64,000 nucleotides of DNA, taken from Glaciecola sp965660625. GTDB taxonomy: Bacteria > Pseudomonadota > Gammaproteobacteria > Enterobacterales > Alteromonadaceae. Positions 8,698-17,645 of this stretch are shown in pieces; positions within the stretch are counted from its first letter, which is position 1; each line of letters begins with the position of its first letter. The stretch is taken from positions 1 through 64,000 of the forward strand of contig CBFIAR010000018.1 in assembly GCA_965660625.1 (NCBI GenBank), read 5' to 3'. Made by a program: the position numbers and the translations under genes. Under the pieces are notes generated by a model. The model worked only from the letters and a program-made list of their open reading frames with translations, was not told where the DNA came from and did not search any database.

Positions 8698-10511
8698 TAG
8701 TAAACATCCTTCTGGTAACGTTTTGATTTGCGTAAGTTCGTGACGTATTCTTTTGCTTCAGCAGTAGTTTTATTGCCATGCTCAGCAACTAACTCTAATA
8801 AAGTCGTTTCTACGTCTTTAGCCATTCGTAAAGCATCGCCACAGATATAAAAATGAGCGCCCTGCTCCAACCATTCAAATACTTCTTTGCCGTTCTCTTT
8901 TAATCTATCTTGGACATAAATTTTGCTAGCTTGGTCACGAGAAAACGCCAAGCTTATTTTGCTCAAAAAACCTGACTTCAAATAGCCTTGCCATTCAGTT
9001 TGATATAGAAAATCTTGGGTAAAATTAGGATTACCGAAAAACAACCAATTTTTACCTTGTGCTTCTGTCGCATCTCGTTCTTGCATAAAAGCTCTAAATG
9101 GCGCAATACCTGTACCTGGACCGATCATAATAATCGGCGTATTTGGATCAGGTGGGAGTCTAAAATTATCGTTATTTTCAACGTAAACGTTCAGCTTATC
9201 GCCCTCTTGCAAGCGAGTTGACAGAAAACCAGAGGCGCCGCCTTGATGAGTAAAACCGTTCGCCTCATACTCAATGTGCGCGACGGTTAAATGCACTTCA
9301 TCTTCTACCTCGGCTTGACTTGAGGCAATAGAGTAAAGTCTTGGCGTAATAGGCCTAAGAGTATCTACCAGGTCTTGAGCCGATATTCTAGCGGGAAACC
9401 TCTCAGTAATATCGACAATTTGCGAAACTGATAAGTATTCTCTCAAAGCAGCTTTGTCTTCCATTAACTTTGCCAGTTCCTGATTCGCTGTTTGCGCTTG
9501 ATACTTTTTCACAAACCCAGGATAACTCAAGGTTAGTTCAAGTTTATTAACTAAGGCGTCCACCAGTGTAACCTCAGTCTCAGCAATCAATACCTTATCT
9601 TCAGCGTTCGTTGAAGTTGCTGCTAATATGCGCTTTACCATTGCTTCATCGTTGCTAAACCAAACGCCTAAAGCGTCGCCTGGTTTATAGACAATTCCAC
9701 TGCCATCTAAGGAAACTTCAATATGACGAATATCTTTAACCGAATCTCGCGCCGTTATTTTCAAACTTTCACTTAAGCTGGCGGCAAACGGATTCTTTTT
9801 ATTGTAAAGAGACTCAGCTACCGCATTGGCGGCAGGCGTCAAATTAATCATTTGCTCGGTTACCACTGGCTTTAATTCATCTTTTAACTTGGCATTCAAA
9901 GATACCGTCCAGTCAGCTATTGCCGACTCGTAGTCAACATCGCAATCTAATCGCTCGACTAAAGCCGTTGCACCAAGGGCTAACAAGCGAGACTCAAAAT
10001 CCTTGCCGGTTTGGCAGAAAAATTCATAACTGGTATCGCCCAATCCCACTACAGCGAACCTTAGTTTGGGCAGTTTAGGTGCCTTTTTGCTTGCTAAGAA
10101 CTCGTACAATTCCACAGCATCATCAGGCGCATCTCCCTCGCCGTGGGTACTAACGACAACAACGAGATGCGTTTCATTTTTCAACTGACGCGGCTTATAG
10201 TCGCTCATACTGACAACATTTGCTTTGTATCCTTGCTCTAACGCAGAGGTTTTATAGCTATTAGCGACACCTTTCGAGTTACCCGTTTGCGAGCCATAAA
10301 GGATGGTCAACGTAGGCTGCAAGGATGCTTGTTCTGTTGTTTGTGAAGAAGACGGGATAGGTAGCGCGTTTGCAGCACCTGCCAAGCCAGCTAAAAAACC
10401 GCTAGCCCAGATAAGCTGGTTGCTATTTAAAGAAGAGGCCGCACTAGAAAGTAACTGCAGTTGCTGTTCTGTCAATGCTGAAAAGTTGTTATTGGCGTTA
10501 TTTGTTGTCAT
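8697..10511 (-). CDS. cysJ: sulfite reductase flavoprotein subunit CysJ
   Basis: 604 residues (E. coli 599). It passes electrons from NADPH through FAD and FMN to CysI. Domains in order: variable N-terminus, FMN flavodoxin domain (about 68-205, ILYGSQTGNSKGVA), FAD domain (about 235-440, with RLYSIASS) and NADPH domain (GPGTGIAPFRAFMQER to the C-terminal KRYQKDVY). It is the first gene of cysJIH. A perfect 13-bp inverted repeat at 10516-10550 sits directly before the ATG and includes the only plausible Shine-Dalgarno sequence. Confidence 0.97.
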   Translation of the reverse strand: MTTNNANNNFSALTEQQLQLLSSAASSLNSNQLIWASGFLAGLAGAANALPIPSSSQTTEQASLQPTLTILYGSQTGNSKGVANSYKTSALEQGYKANVVSMSDYKPRQLKNETHLVVVVSTHGEGDAPDDAVELYEFLASKKAPKLPKLRFAVVGLGDTSYEFFCQTGKDFESRLLALGATALVERLDCDVDYESAIADWTVSLNAKLKDELKPVVTEQMINLTPAANAVAESLYNKKNPFAASLSESLKITARDSVKDIRHIEVSLDGSGIVYKPGDALGVWFSNDEAMVKRILAATSTNAEDKVLIAETEVTLVDALVNKLELTLSYPGFVKKYQAQTANQELAKLMEDKAALREYLSVSQIVDITERFPARISAQDLVDTLRPITPRLYSIASSQAEVEDEVHLTVAHIEYEANGFTHQGGASGFLSTRLQEGDKLNVYVENNDNFRLPPDPNTPIIMIGPGTGIAPFRAFMQERDATEAQGKNWLFFGNPNFTQDFLYQTEWQGYLKSGFLSKISLAFSRDQASKIYVQDRLKENGKEVFEWLEQGAHFYICGDALRMAKDVETTLLELVAEHGNKTTAEAKEYVTNLRKSKRYQKDVY

Positions 10512-10515
10512 TAAT

Positions 10516-10550
10516 CGTTAACCTTAGCTAGTACGCTGCTAAGGTTAACG
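10516..10550 (-). promoter_or_regulatory. perfect inverted repeat covering the cysJ ribosome site
   Basis: Arms CGTTAACCTTAGC (10516-10528) and GCTAAGGTTAACG (10538-10550) are perfect complements around a nine-base loop. In the cysJ mRNA the AAGG that would serve as ribosome site lies in the 3' arm, four bases before the ATG. It could be a translational switch, or at DNA level an operator for a dimeric regulator. The structure is seen; the role is inferred. Confidence 0.6.
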
Positions 10551-10633
10551 ACTTTTTGTCATAACTTGAAAGACTTAAATCAGATTTTTTATTACTTTTT
10601 AGACTTAAAAACCGTATAAACAAATGAAAGTTT

Positions 10634-11389
10634 TTAAAAATCGAACTCTAAACCAAGGAATACACCTGTAAAGTCGAGATTTGTATAAAGATTATCGAGA
10701 TCATCCAACTCAACCTTCATTGATCTATATCCCGCTTGCAAGGTCATATCCAATGCAAGAGTTTCAACGAAACTATAGGTTATCGCTGCTTGAACGTCAG
10801 ATACAGTACTGTCGCCTAATGCTAAAAAACTGCCCTCAGCATATAGTCCCAAACCGGTAAACGGTAATCCAACTTCCGCTTTTGCATATCCCATAGGGAT
10901 AACACCTGAAAAATCTTCAGATGCCATTCTATTGCCACTCGTTTCCGATACCATAATAGTACCGTCGATGTATTTACCGTTAATACCAAGATCAATACTA
11001 ATTAGGTCATTATCTAAAATTTCATAGTACAAAATAAAATCTGTACCCGTCATTTCAATGTCTGTCGTTAGGTCTGTATTTGCGCTATAAACCTCATCAT
11101 TAAACTCAAACGTTGTCGTAAGTGTCGTCGCACCTGCTGTGTCTAACATTGTCCGGTTGATTTTAATATTGGGAATCAGTGGAATCGGATGCTCCAATGC
11201 AACATAAAATGAACCATTTGTTTGATCATCAAACGAAAAGTTAGACACGTTTTCGTTATTAGAAAAACCACCGTCTACGCCCATGTTCCATGCTTGTGCT
11301 CCAACATAAGCACCAAGCAGCGTATCGGCCTGCACCGGAGTAACGGCTATAGCGGCTAGTAATGCACAGCTTAAAAGTGACTTTTTCAT
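10634..11389 (-). CDS. TIGR04219-type outer membrane beta-barrel protein
   Basis: 251 residues with a Sec signal peptide (MKKSLLSCALLAAIAVTPVQA) and a mature part of alternating polar and hydrophobic strands ending in the aromatic C-terminus LGLEFDF, the BAM recognition signature. DTLLGAYVGAQAWNM at the mature N-terminus and GFYAEGS-like strands fit the TIGR04219 family, whose function is unknown. It starts 3 bases before the downstream DUF2333 gene's end, so the two are probably co-transcribed. Confidence 0.8.
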   Translation of the reverse strand: MKKSLLSCALLAAIAVTPVQADTLLGAYVGAQAWNMGVDGGFSNNENVSNFSFDDQTNGSFYVALEHPIPLIPNIKINRTMLDTAGATTLTTTFEFNDEVYSANTDLTTDIEMTGTDFILYYEILDNDLISIDLGINGKYIDGTIMVSETSGNRMASEDFSGVIPMGYAKAEVGLPFTGLGLYAEGSFLALGDSTVSDVQAAITYSFVETLALDMTLQAGYRSMKVELDDLDNLYTNLDFTGVFLGLEFDF

Positions 11390-11392
11390 ATT

Positions 11393-12385
11393 TTACCCTT
11401 GATTTAATAATTCTGATAATTCGATTAAAGCAGCATTTGCTCTTGAAATATAGTTCGCCATTACTAACGAGTGATTAGCTAATATACCAAAGCCGTCTCC
11501 ATTTAATATAACCGGTGAAAACATCGTTTCTTGAGTCGCTTCTAGTTCGCGAATAATTTGGCGAACGCTAATCGTCGCGTTTTTATTCTCTAACACCTCT
11601 TTAAAATCTATTTCTACGGCTTTTAAAAAGTGCAGCAAAGCCCAACTAGCACCGCGAGCTTCATAAAAATTATCATCCAACTTAAACCAACTTGTTCTGT
11701 TGCTTACCACTGGATTTTGCGGGGTTGATTGTGTTGCTTTAGCGTCACCAGCTAGTTCAGTATTGATAACCTCAGAACCAACACTGGCACTCAACTTTTG
11801 CGACAGACTTCCGAGTCTCTTTTCCATCTGCTTTAACCAATCACGCAAGTTGTCAGCCCTAGCATAGAATTGTGTGTTCGCGTTTTTGATATTACCGAGC
11901 TCAGCTTGATATAAATACAGCTGCTCTATGGCTTTTTGATAACGAGATTCTGAAGAAGGCAAAATCCAACGGTTACTGTCATTATTAAAATACGGTTGAG
12001 CTTCAACTAAATAAGGGTTTTCGAGCGACTGTGATTGTGAACGACTGAAATCCTTGCGCATAGACAGAGCAAGATCTCTACTCATTTCTAAGACGCCGAA
12101 CTCCCAGGCAGGGATATTATCCATAAAAATGCCAGGAGGCAGGACGTCGTTTGTAATGTATCCACCGTTCTTATAAAGCATTTCTTCAGTAACTCTAATA
12201 AGGGCTGATGTTGTTGTGTATCCCGTTACAACTTGATGACCTTTCTGAGTAGCCATGTCTTGTGCATTTTTGCGCACGTCAAATGTGTTTGGCTCAAAAC
12301 TCCACCAGAAGCCAAGCAAGGCGAATAGCAAAATAATGAGTGCGATACCCGCAGAAACTGTCTTCGTAGAAAAAAACTGTGTCAT
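11393..12385 (-). CDS. DUF2333 family inner-membrane protein
   Basis: 330 residues from the ATG at 12385 (GGATATTT ribosome site); the frame extends 14 codons upstream without one. One N-terminal membrane segment (about 10-30) is followed by a large, mostly helical, presumably periplasmic domain (GYITNDVLPPGIFMDNIPAW, FKLDDNFYEARGASWALLHFL). The family is widespread in gammaproteobacteria and uncharacterised. It precedes the barrel gene with a 3-base gap, so a shared envelope role is possible. Confidence 0.8.
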   Translation of the reverse strand: MTQFFSTKTVSAGIALIILLFALLGFWWSFEPNTFDVRKNAQDMATQKGHQVVTGYTTTSALIRVTEEMLYKNGGYITNDVLPPGIFMDNIPAWEFGVLEMSRDLALSMRKDFSRSQSQSLENPYLVEAQPYFNNDSNRWILPSSESRYQKAIEQLYLYQAELGNIKNANTQFYARADNLRDWLKQMEKRLGSLSQKLSASVGSEVINTELAGDAKATQSTPQNPVVSNRTSWFKLDDNFYEARGASWALLHFLKAVEIDFKEVLENKNATISVRQIIRELEATQETMFSPVILNGDGFGILANHSLVMANYISRANAALIELSELLNQG

Positions 12386-12488
12386 AAATATCCTTTGACT
12401 TTTATTAAGCGGAGTAGAAAAACTCAACGCCGCTTAAGCGGCGGAAGACCACAACTAAACCATTCTGAGGTTTATTGTACAAGCGTAT

Positions 12489-12689
12489 CTACTTATACCG
12501 CAACAAAAGGATTGCCAAAACATAGGCTAGTGCGGTGGGCACGGTTAAGAAAATCATACTTACAATGGCGCCAGCTCTAACCCAAACAGGGTCGACATCT
12601 AAGTATCTTGCTACGCCAGCGCAAACACCAGAAATAATAGCGCGGTTAGGGTCTCTAAATAGTCTTTTATCATTAATTACTGTTTTCAT
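12489..12689 (-). CDS. PspC-domain stress protein
   Basis: 66 residues consisting of one PspC domain: RDPNRAIISGVCAGVARYLDVDPVWVR followed by a hydrophobic membrane segment and a short basic end. The PspC domain in phage-shock proteins senses inner-membrane stress and activates the psp response. No pspA, pspB or pspF lies in the window, so this is a stand-alone copy. A 39-codon membrane ORF sits immediately upstream on the same strand. Confidence 0.85.
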   Translation of the reverse strand: MKTVINDKRLFRDPNRAIISGVCAGVARYLDVDPVWVRAGAIVSMIFLTVPTALAYVLAILLLRYK

Positions 12690-12738
12690 TATAAGTACCT
12701 CTGTAATTTTCGTATTCTAAGTATCTATGGAACTAGGA

Positions 12739-12858
12739 CTAGTTTTTACTAGCCGTAATCAGCTTAAAATGCTCTAGGCATAACACAACAGTTGCACTAC
12801 CTATATAGAATAGAACGGGTGTTGCCAACAAACCAATCAGATTCATTTGACCTAACAT
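12739..12858 (-). CDS. 39-residue putative membrane peptide
   Basis: ATG at 12858 is preceded by a strong purine-rich ribosome site (GGGAGAGAG, 3 bases before). The product has one hydrophobic stretch (LIGLLATPVLFYIGSATVVL) then a short polar tail ending in SKN. It lies 49 bases upstream of the PspC gene, in the same direction, so an operon is likely. No family is recognised. The good ribosome site and clean membrane-helix composition support a real gene; homologues would confirm it. Confidence 0.5.
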   Translation of the reverse strand: MLGQMNLIGLLATPVLFYIGSATVVLCLEHFKLITASKN

Positions 12859-12907
12859 AACTCTCTCCCTACGTTAGCTAAAAAAGGTGTTGCGACTAAT
12901 TTATTAA

Positions 12908-13207
12908 TTAGTCGTCACTGTTTTCAGTCGCTTGTGAATTTTTCGCATTTGTTCTTGCGATGTCAGTTATGGTTACTTTAGTTGCCGGTACTGTTGGGTC
13001 GACAGGCTTAGCAAAGGTAAAGTTATAAGCTGAAGTAAGAATTGATTTCTGTACTTCTTGATTAATTTCTGTAGCTACATTTTGCATTGCTTGACTAACC
13101 ATTGTTGATAATACTCTCTCAACCTGAGATTCCTGGGCCTGAGCTGAAGCAGTGCAAGTAAGAGTAGTAGCGAATAAAGCCGTGATTGCTGCTGTTTTAA
13201 TTGACAT
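12908..13207 (-). CDS. small secreted hypothetical protein
   Basis: 99 residues with a signal peptide (MSIKTAAITALFATTLTCTASAQA) and an acidic, Asn/Gln-rich mature part with a VTITDIARTNAKN end. GGGAAAATATC precedes the ATG. A cysteine sits before the predicted cleavage site, but TCTAS does not fit a lipobox well. No family recognised. Upstream 13208-13400 probably holds its promoter. Confidence 0.55.
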   Translation of the reverse strand: MSIKTAAITALFATTLTCTASAQAQESQVERVLSTMVSQAMQNVATEINQEVQKSILTSAYNFTFAKPVDPTVPATKVTITDIARTNAKNSQATENSDD

Positions 13208-13405
13208 GATATTTTCCCTAAATTGTTAAATTGTTGGCTACGCTTACTGCTACGGAACCCTAAGTTAAATGCCTTTTCGGCAATGACACTGAGACATAGC
13301 GAATGTTGTGCCAACTTTATAAAAAACAAATTATCAATATTATTCAATTACTTAAATATCAGAAACTGATAAAAAAGGGAATTTAAGCGGGGAGGTGCTT
13401 TATAA

Positions 13406-13444
13406 TTAGTCAAATTAACCACTACATTTGGTTAATTTAACTAA
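13406..13444. repeat. inverted repeat downstream of dusA
   Basis: AAATTAACC (13412-13420) and GGTTAATTT (13430-13438) form a perfect 9-bp inverted repeat around nine bases, extended by TTAG/CTAA at the outer ends. It lies about 50 bases past the dusA stop. There is no T-run, so it may be a weak terminator or a protein-binding palindrome. Confidence 0.45.
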
Positions 13445-13492
13445 CTAATGAAATTATAGATATCTAAAGACGTCTATCGAAAAAAATACGCT

Positions 13493-14500
13493 CTAATTTT
13501 CTATTTTACTTTCTTGAAAATCGCGAGCATTTGCTTGTGCTATCAGAACCTCTTCATAGGCATGTAGCAACACATCGGCAGAACACCCCTTCAGAGTACC
13601 ATTTTGACTTAAATAACGACGCCAAATTCGACCGCCAGGTTGTCCTTGAAACAAACCCAGTACATGTCTTGCAATGTGCCAGACCCGCGAACCTTGTGCT
13701 ACTTGCTCCTTAATATAAGCGGTCATTTTTAATACCACTTCTTCTCTACTAATTACACTTTCCGAGTCTCCGTAGAGAAGAGAATCAACGTTACTTAGAA
13801 TGTAGGGATTCGAGTAAACTTCACGCCCCATCATTACCCCATCGATGACTTGTAGATGTTTTTTAGTATCCTGAAGCGTCTTAATTCCGCCATTGATAGA
13901 AATCTTCAAGTGTGAAAACTCTTCTTTCAAATCATAAACACGCTGATAATTTAGAGGCGGAATATCTCTATTTTCCTTTGGACTCAAGCCTTGCAGCCAA
14001 GCCTTGCGAGCGTGAACAATAAAATGCTCGCAGCCTCCTTGAGCAACGAGCGAGACAAAACGACTCAAGCCCTCGTAATCGTCCATATCGTCAATGCCAA
14101 TTCGGCATTTAACCGTTACCGGAATAGAAACCGCAGATTGCATCGCCGAAACGCAATGCGCAACGGTATCAGGCATAGCCATTAAGCAAGCGCCAAAACT
14201 ACCGTTTTTAACTCGATCAGAAGGGCAACCTACATTGATATTCACTTCGTCGTAGCCACGCTGCTGCGCAATCACAGCACAATGCGCCATTGCTTGCGGA
14301 TCGCTGCCGCCTAACTGTAATACAACAGGATGTTCTTCATTGTTAAATCCCAAGTAATCTCCCTTGCCATGAATAATTGCGCCAGTCGTGACCATTTCGG
14401 TGTATAACACCGTGTGTTTTGACAAAAGCCGAAGGAAAAATCGACAGTGGCGATCGGTCCAATCAAGCATTGGGGCTACTGAGAAACGGTGGTTTAGCAT
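13493..14500 (-). CDS. dusA: tRNA-dihydrouridine(20/20a) synthase DusA
   Basis: 335 residues, the FMN enzyme that reduces uridine at D-loop positions 20/20a of tRNA. FSVAPMLDWTDRHCRFF at the N-terminus is specific to DusA; the catalytic cysteine is in NVGCPSDRVKNGSFGACLM, and MMGREVYSNPYIL follows in the TIM barrel. The C-terminal helical RNA-binding domain is present. Single gene with ordinary composition. Confidence 0.96.
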   Translation of the reverse strand: MLNHRFSVAPMLDWTDRHCRFFLRLLSKHTVLYTEMVTTGAIIHGKGDYLGFNNEEHPVVLQLGGSDPQAMAHCAVIAQQRGYDEVNINVGCPSDRVKNGSFGACLMAMPDTVAHCVSAMQSAVSIPVTVKCRIGIDDMDDYEGLSRFVSLVAQGGCEHFIVHARKAWLQGLSPKENRDIPPLNYQRVYDLKEEFSHLKISINGGIKTLQDTKKHLQVIDGVMMGREVYSNPYILSNVDSLLYGDSESVISREEVVLKMTAYIKEQVAQGSRVWHIARHVLGLFQGQPGGRIWRRYLSQNGTLKGCSADVLLHAYEEVLIAQANARDFQESKIEN

Positions 14501-14633
14501 AACTTAGAACACTGACCTATTAGTTTGGGGGAGACACAAAGCATGAGTTTGCATGACATAACATTTAATGAGTTATGCAATGAGTACTTCTAACGAAACA
14601 GGATTATAAAGAATCTGAGGCAACTAAACAAAA

Positions 14634-15146
14634 TTAAAAACGATAGACGAGCTCAGCTGACGCCAAGGTCCATTTATCAGTGTCTTGAGTCATGAAGCGT
14701 GGTATCGAAACTTGAGGTATCCACGCAGAGCTATTTACCGTTTGGAGTTTTACATAAGCTTTAAAACTCCCATAAACCGTCCAGTTTAAGCCAATTTCTT
14801 TGGCCGTTGACGTTCTTGATTCTGTTACTAAACGCCACTCCAGTGGGTGTAAAGCTCTACTTGCCTCGTCGCCATTGTTATATGACTTGTGCAAACGTGT
14901 CCACTGACCCATAACTACCCAATCATTTTTGAGGGGTAGCTGAAACTCAGTAAAAAAACCATCATTGATGGCGCCGGCAACCAGAGGCAGTTCCCCCTTA
15001 ACAACTTGAGACGCGATGAAAGACTGGAACACAGCACTTTGCGCGACCAAATAAGCGCCCATGTTGAGTTTATTAGTACCCGGCTGGACTGCATAACTCC
15101 CAGTTGAAAACAATAACAAGGTAAGTAGGTAGCTTAGCTTCATCAT
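14634..15146 (-). CDS. putative outer-membrane or secreted hypothetical protein
   Basis: 170 residues with a signal peptide (MMKLSYLLTLLLFSTGSYA) and beta-rich mature sequence (WVVMGQWTRLHKSY, EWRLVTESR, WTVYGSFKAYVKLQTV) ending in LASAELVYRF. The terminal phenylalanine and amphipathic strands suggest a small barrel or a barrel fragment. I do not recognise the family. Confidence 0.55.
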   Translation of the reverse strand: MMKLSYLLTLLLFSTGSYAVQPGTNKLNMGAYLVAQSAVFQSFIASQVVKGELPLVAGAINDGFFTEFQLPLKNDWVVMGQWTRLHKSYNNGDEASRALHPLEWRLVTESRTSTAKEIGLNWTVYGSFKAYVKLQTVNSSAWIPQVSIPRFMTQDTDKWTLASAELVYRF

Positions 15147-15274
15147 AATTTTTCACACTTACAGTGTTTAAAAAACGATCTACATAGTACCTTACTTTTT
15201 TACACCTAAGTCCCAAGTTGGGTATTCTTGAGGAACCTGAGATATCAGATTAAATACGCGAAATTGCGCCTACT

Positions 15275-16144
15275 TCATGCATCAGCAAATAAGCATTTTG
15301 CGTGAAAAGATATGTGCTCATCAATGAAACTACTGATAAAAAAATAGCTGTGGTCATAACCGGAGCGCATATTCAGTGTTAAGTGGTAATCAGACATTTG
15401 TGCTACTTTAATCAAATTATCAGGCATGAGTTGCTTTTCCAAAAAGTCGTCGTCTGTTCCTTGATCAATTAAAATGGGTACTTGTTTCCGTGCATTTTGC
15501 AGCAGATGACATGCGTCATATTCTAACCATTTTTGTTCGTCGTTACCGAGATAATGCGTAAACGCTTTTTGACCCCACTGACACTTAACCGGATTACATA
15601 TGGGACTAAATGCAGAGATCGAAGTAAATATTTCAGGATTTTTTAAGCCAATCGTCAGGGCACCATGCCCTCCCATTGAATGCCCCGAGATCGCTGAATG
15701 TTTGTTCACAAAGAAAGTTTGCTGAACACTCGGAAGCAATTCATTAAGAATATAGTTATACATATTATAATGAGTAGACCAGGGTGCTTCTGTAGCATTG
15801 AGGTAGAAGCCAGCACCTAGTCCAAAGTCATAGGCCATATCAGGGGCATCAGGCACCTTCTTTCCACGCGGACTGGTGTCGGGCGCCACAAGAGCAATAC
15901 CTAATTCAGCCGCGGCCCGAAAAGCGCCAGCCTTCTGCATAAAGTTTTGGTCATTACAGGTAAGCCCAGACAACCAATATAAAACCGGCACTTTCTGAGC
16001 TTCTTTGCCTTTCCCTAGTGCTATTGGTGGTAAAAATATGGCGAAAGTCATGTCACATTGATTGGCTTCAGAGTAGTGACCGTATTGAGCATGTTCGCCA
16101 CCAAACACTCTATTAGAAGACAGTTTTTTCATTTCCACTTCCAT
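15275..16144 (-). CDS. fghA: S-formylglutathione hydrolase
   Basis: 289 residues, alpha/beta-hydrolase of the esterase D family that splits S-formylglutathione to formate and glutathione. Catalytic serine is in GHSMGGHGA, aspartate in IDQGTDDDFL and histidine in GYDHSYFF. It follows frmA with a one-base TAATG overlap; a second ATG at 16132 has the better ribosome site (GGAAGTGGAA), giving 285 residues. With FrmA it forms the glutathione-dependent formaldehyde detoxification pathway. Confidence 0.95.
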   Translation of the reverse strand: MEVEMKKLSSNRVFGGEHAQYGHYSEANQCDMTFAIFLPPIALGKGKEAQKVPVLYWLSGLTCNDQNFMQKAGAFRAAAELGIALVAPDTSPRGKKVPDAPDMAYDFGLGAGFYLNATEAPWSTHYNMYNYILNELLPSVQQTFFVNKHSAISGHSMGGHGALTIGLKNPEIFTSISAFSPICNPVKCQWGQKAFTHYLGNDEQKWLEYDACHLLQNARKQVPILIDQGTDDDFLEKQLMPDNLIKVAQMSDYHLTLNMRSGYDHSYFFISSFIDEHISFHAKCLFADA

Positions 16145-17286
16145 TATATTTTCAGGCTTGCTTGGAAGTGAACAACTGAGCGAATACTCTTCCCCTCATG
16201 CATTAAATCAAAGGCCTTGTTAATGTCTTTGATCGCCAAGTTATGCGTAATGAAGTCATCCAAAACAATGTCACCATTAAGATATTTCTCAACGTAATCT
16301 GGTAATTCACTGCGACCTTTGACTCCGCCAAACGCGCTGCCTCGCCAAACTCTGCCGGTGACTAATTGAAACGGTCTTGTACTAATTTCTTGTCCCGCTC
16401 CTGCAACACCGATAATCACAGATTCGCCCCAGCCTTTGTGACAGCATTCAAGAGCGCTTCGCATTACGTCAACGTTACCGATACATTCAAAAGAAAAATC
16501 CACCCCACCTTCGGTTAGTTCAACAATGTATTCTTGAATAGGTTTATCAATTTTCTTTGGATTTATGCAATCAGTTGCGCCTAACTTTCGCGCTAGTTCA
16601 AACTTACTTTCGTTGATATCAATGACCAAAATTCGCGATGCTTTAGCCATTACCGCTCCAATCACCGCAGACAGACCGATGCCGCCAATACCAAAGATGG
16701 CCACTGTGTCGCCCGCTTGTACCTGAGCGGTATTCATAACAGCGCCAATACCTGTGGTTACGCCGCAACCGAATAGGCATATTTCATCCAGAGCCGCTTT
16801 TTTATTCACTTTAGCGAGGGAAATTTCAGGTAACACGGTATATTCAGAAAAGGTTGAACATCCCATGTAGTGATATAATGGCTTACCGTCTTTATAGAAG
16901 CGCGATGTTCCATCTGGCATTACCCCTTTACCTTGGGTTTCTCTAATTTTTTGACACAGGTTGGTTTTGCCTGAGAGGCAAAATTTACATTCACCACATT
17001 CAGGCGTATAAAGAGGGATGACATGATCACCAACCGAAACACTGGTTACACCCTCGCCAACTTGTTCAACAATCCCGCCCCCCTCATGCCCTAAAACGAC
17101 GGGAAAGAGCCCTTCAGGATCTTCTCCAGAAAGCGTAAAAGCGTCTGTATGGCAAACCCCGCTGGCAACTATTCGTACTAACACTTCACCCGCTTTTGGA
17201 AGCATGACGTCAATTTCTTCCATAACAAGCGGTTGCTTTGGACCCCATGCAACTGCCGCTTTAGATTTAATAAATTTTTGTTCCAC
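16144..17286 (-). CDS. frmA: S-(hydroxymethyl)glutathione dehydrogenase (class III ADH)
   Basis: 380 residues from a GTG with AGGA six bases upstream. It oxidises S-hydroxymethylglutathione with NAD and can also reduce S-nitrosoglutathione. Catalytic zinc site: GVCHTDAFT and GHEGGGIVE; structural zinc: ECGECKFCLSGKTNLC; NAD site: GIGGIGLSAVIG. The FECIGNVDVMRSALE region and the C-terminus match class III enzymes. First gene of the frmA-fghA operon. No FrmR repressor is present, so control is by another route. Confidence 0.96.
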   Translation of the reverse strand: MEQKFIKSKAAVAWGPKQPLVMEEIDVMLPKAGEVLVRIVASGVCHTDAFTLSGEDPEGLFPVVLGHEGGGIVEQVGEGVTSVSVGDHVIPLYTPECGECKFCLSGKTNLCQKIRETQGKGVMPDGTSRFYKDGKPLYHYMGCSTFSEYTVLPEISLAKVNKKAALDEICLFGCGVTTGIGAVMNTAQVQAGDTVAIFGIGGIGLSAVIGAVMAKASRILVIDINESKFELARKLGATDCINPKKIDKPIQEYIVELTEGGVDFSFECIGNVDVMRSALECCHKGWGESVIIGVAGAGQEISTRPFQLVTGRVWRGSAFGGVKGRSELPDYVEKYLNGDIVLDDFITHNLAIKDINKAFDLMHEGKSIRSVVHFQASLKI

Positions 17287-17645
17287 GAGCGTTCCTCACT
17301 AATATAAGTTTTATAGCTGGGCTTTATCTGCAGCATACAATACATAGAATATTAAACCTTTAGGAATTAAGATCAAACCTAATTAGTAGAGTTATGCGCT
17401 GTACAAAAAAAATAAAAAGCCATGCTTAGCTCCTATTAACAGCAATTTGTTGATCTCTGCGCTCAAAGGACTAACGTCAACACCTTAACGTTACCTGATA
17501 ATTGCACTATCAGTTGTAACAATAGTTCCTGAATAAGTCCAAACAGTGCACGTGTGAGTTAATTTACACTTTAATTATTTCGGCACAGGCCTTTGTTCGT
17601 ATATACTTGCCTCCTTGCTTGAAATAGAACTAGGGTACGCGAGCT
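17287..17645. other. divergent promoter region between frmA and acyltransferases
   Basis: 359 A/T-rich bases with no convincing gene. It holds an imperfect palindrome at 17490-17520 (GTTAC-CTGATA-N7-TATCAG-TT-GTAAC) and a CRP-like TGTGA-N6-TTACA at 17553-17568 with one mismatch. Either could regulate frmA or the acyltransferase operon; no specific promoter could be fixed. Confidence 0.4.

Noticed and set aside
17553..17568. CRP-like site TGTGA-N6-TTACA
   Set aside because: One mismatch in an AT-rich region with no promoter fixed; noted only in the intergenic entry.
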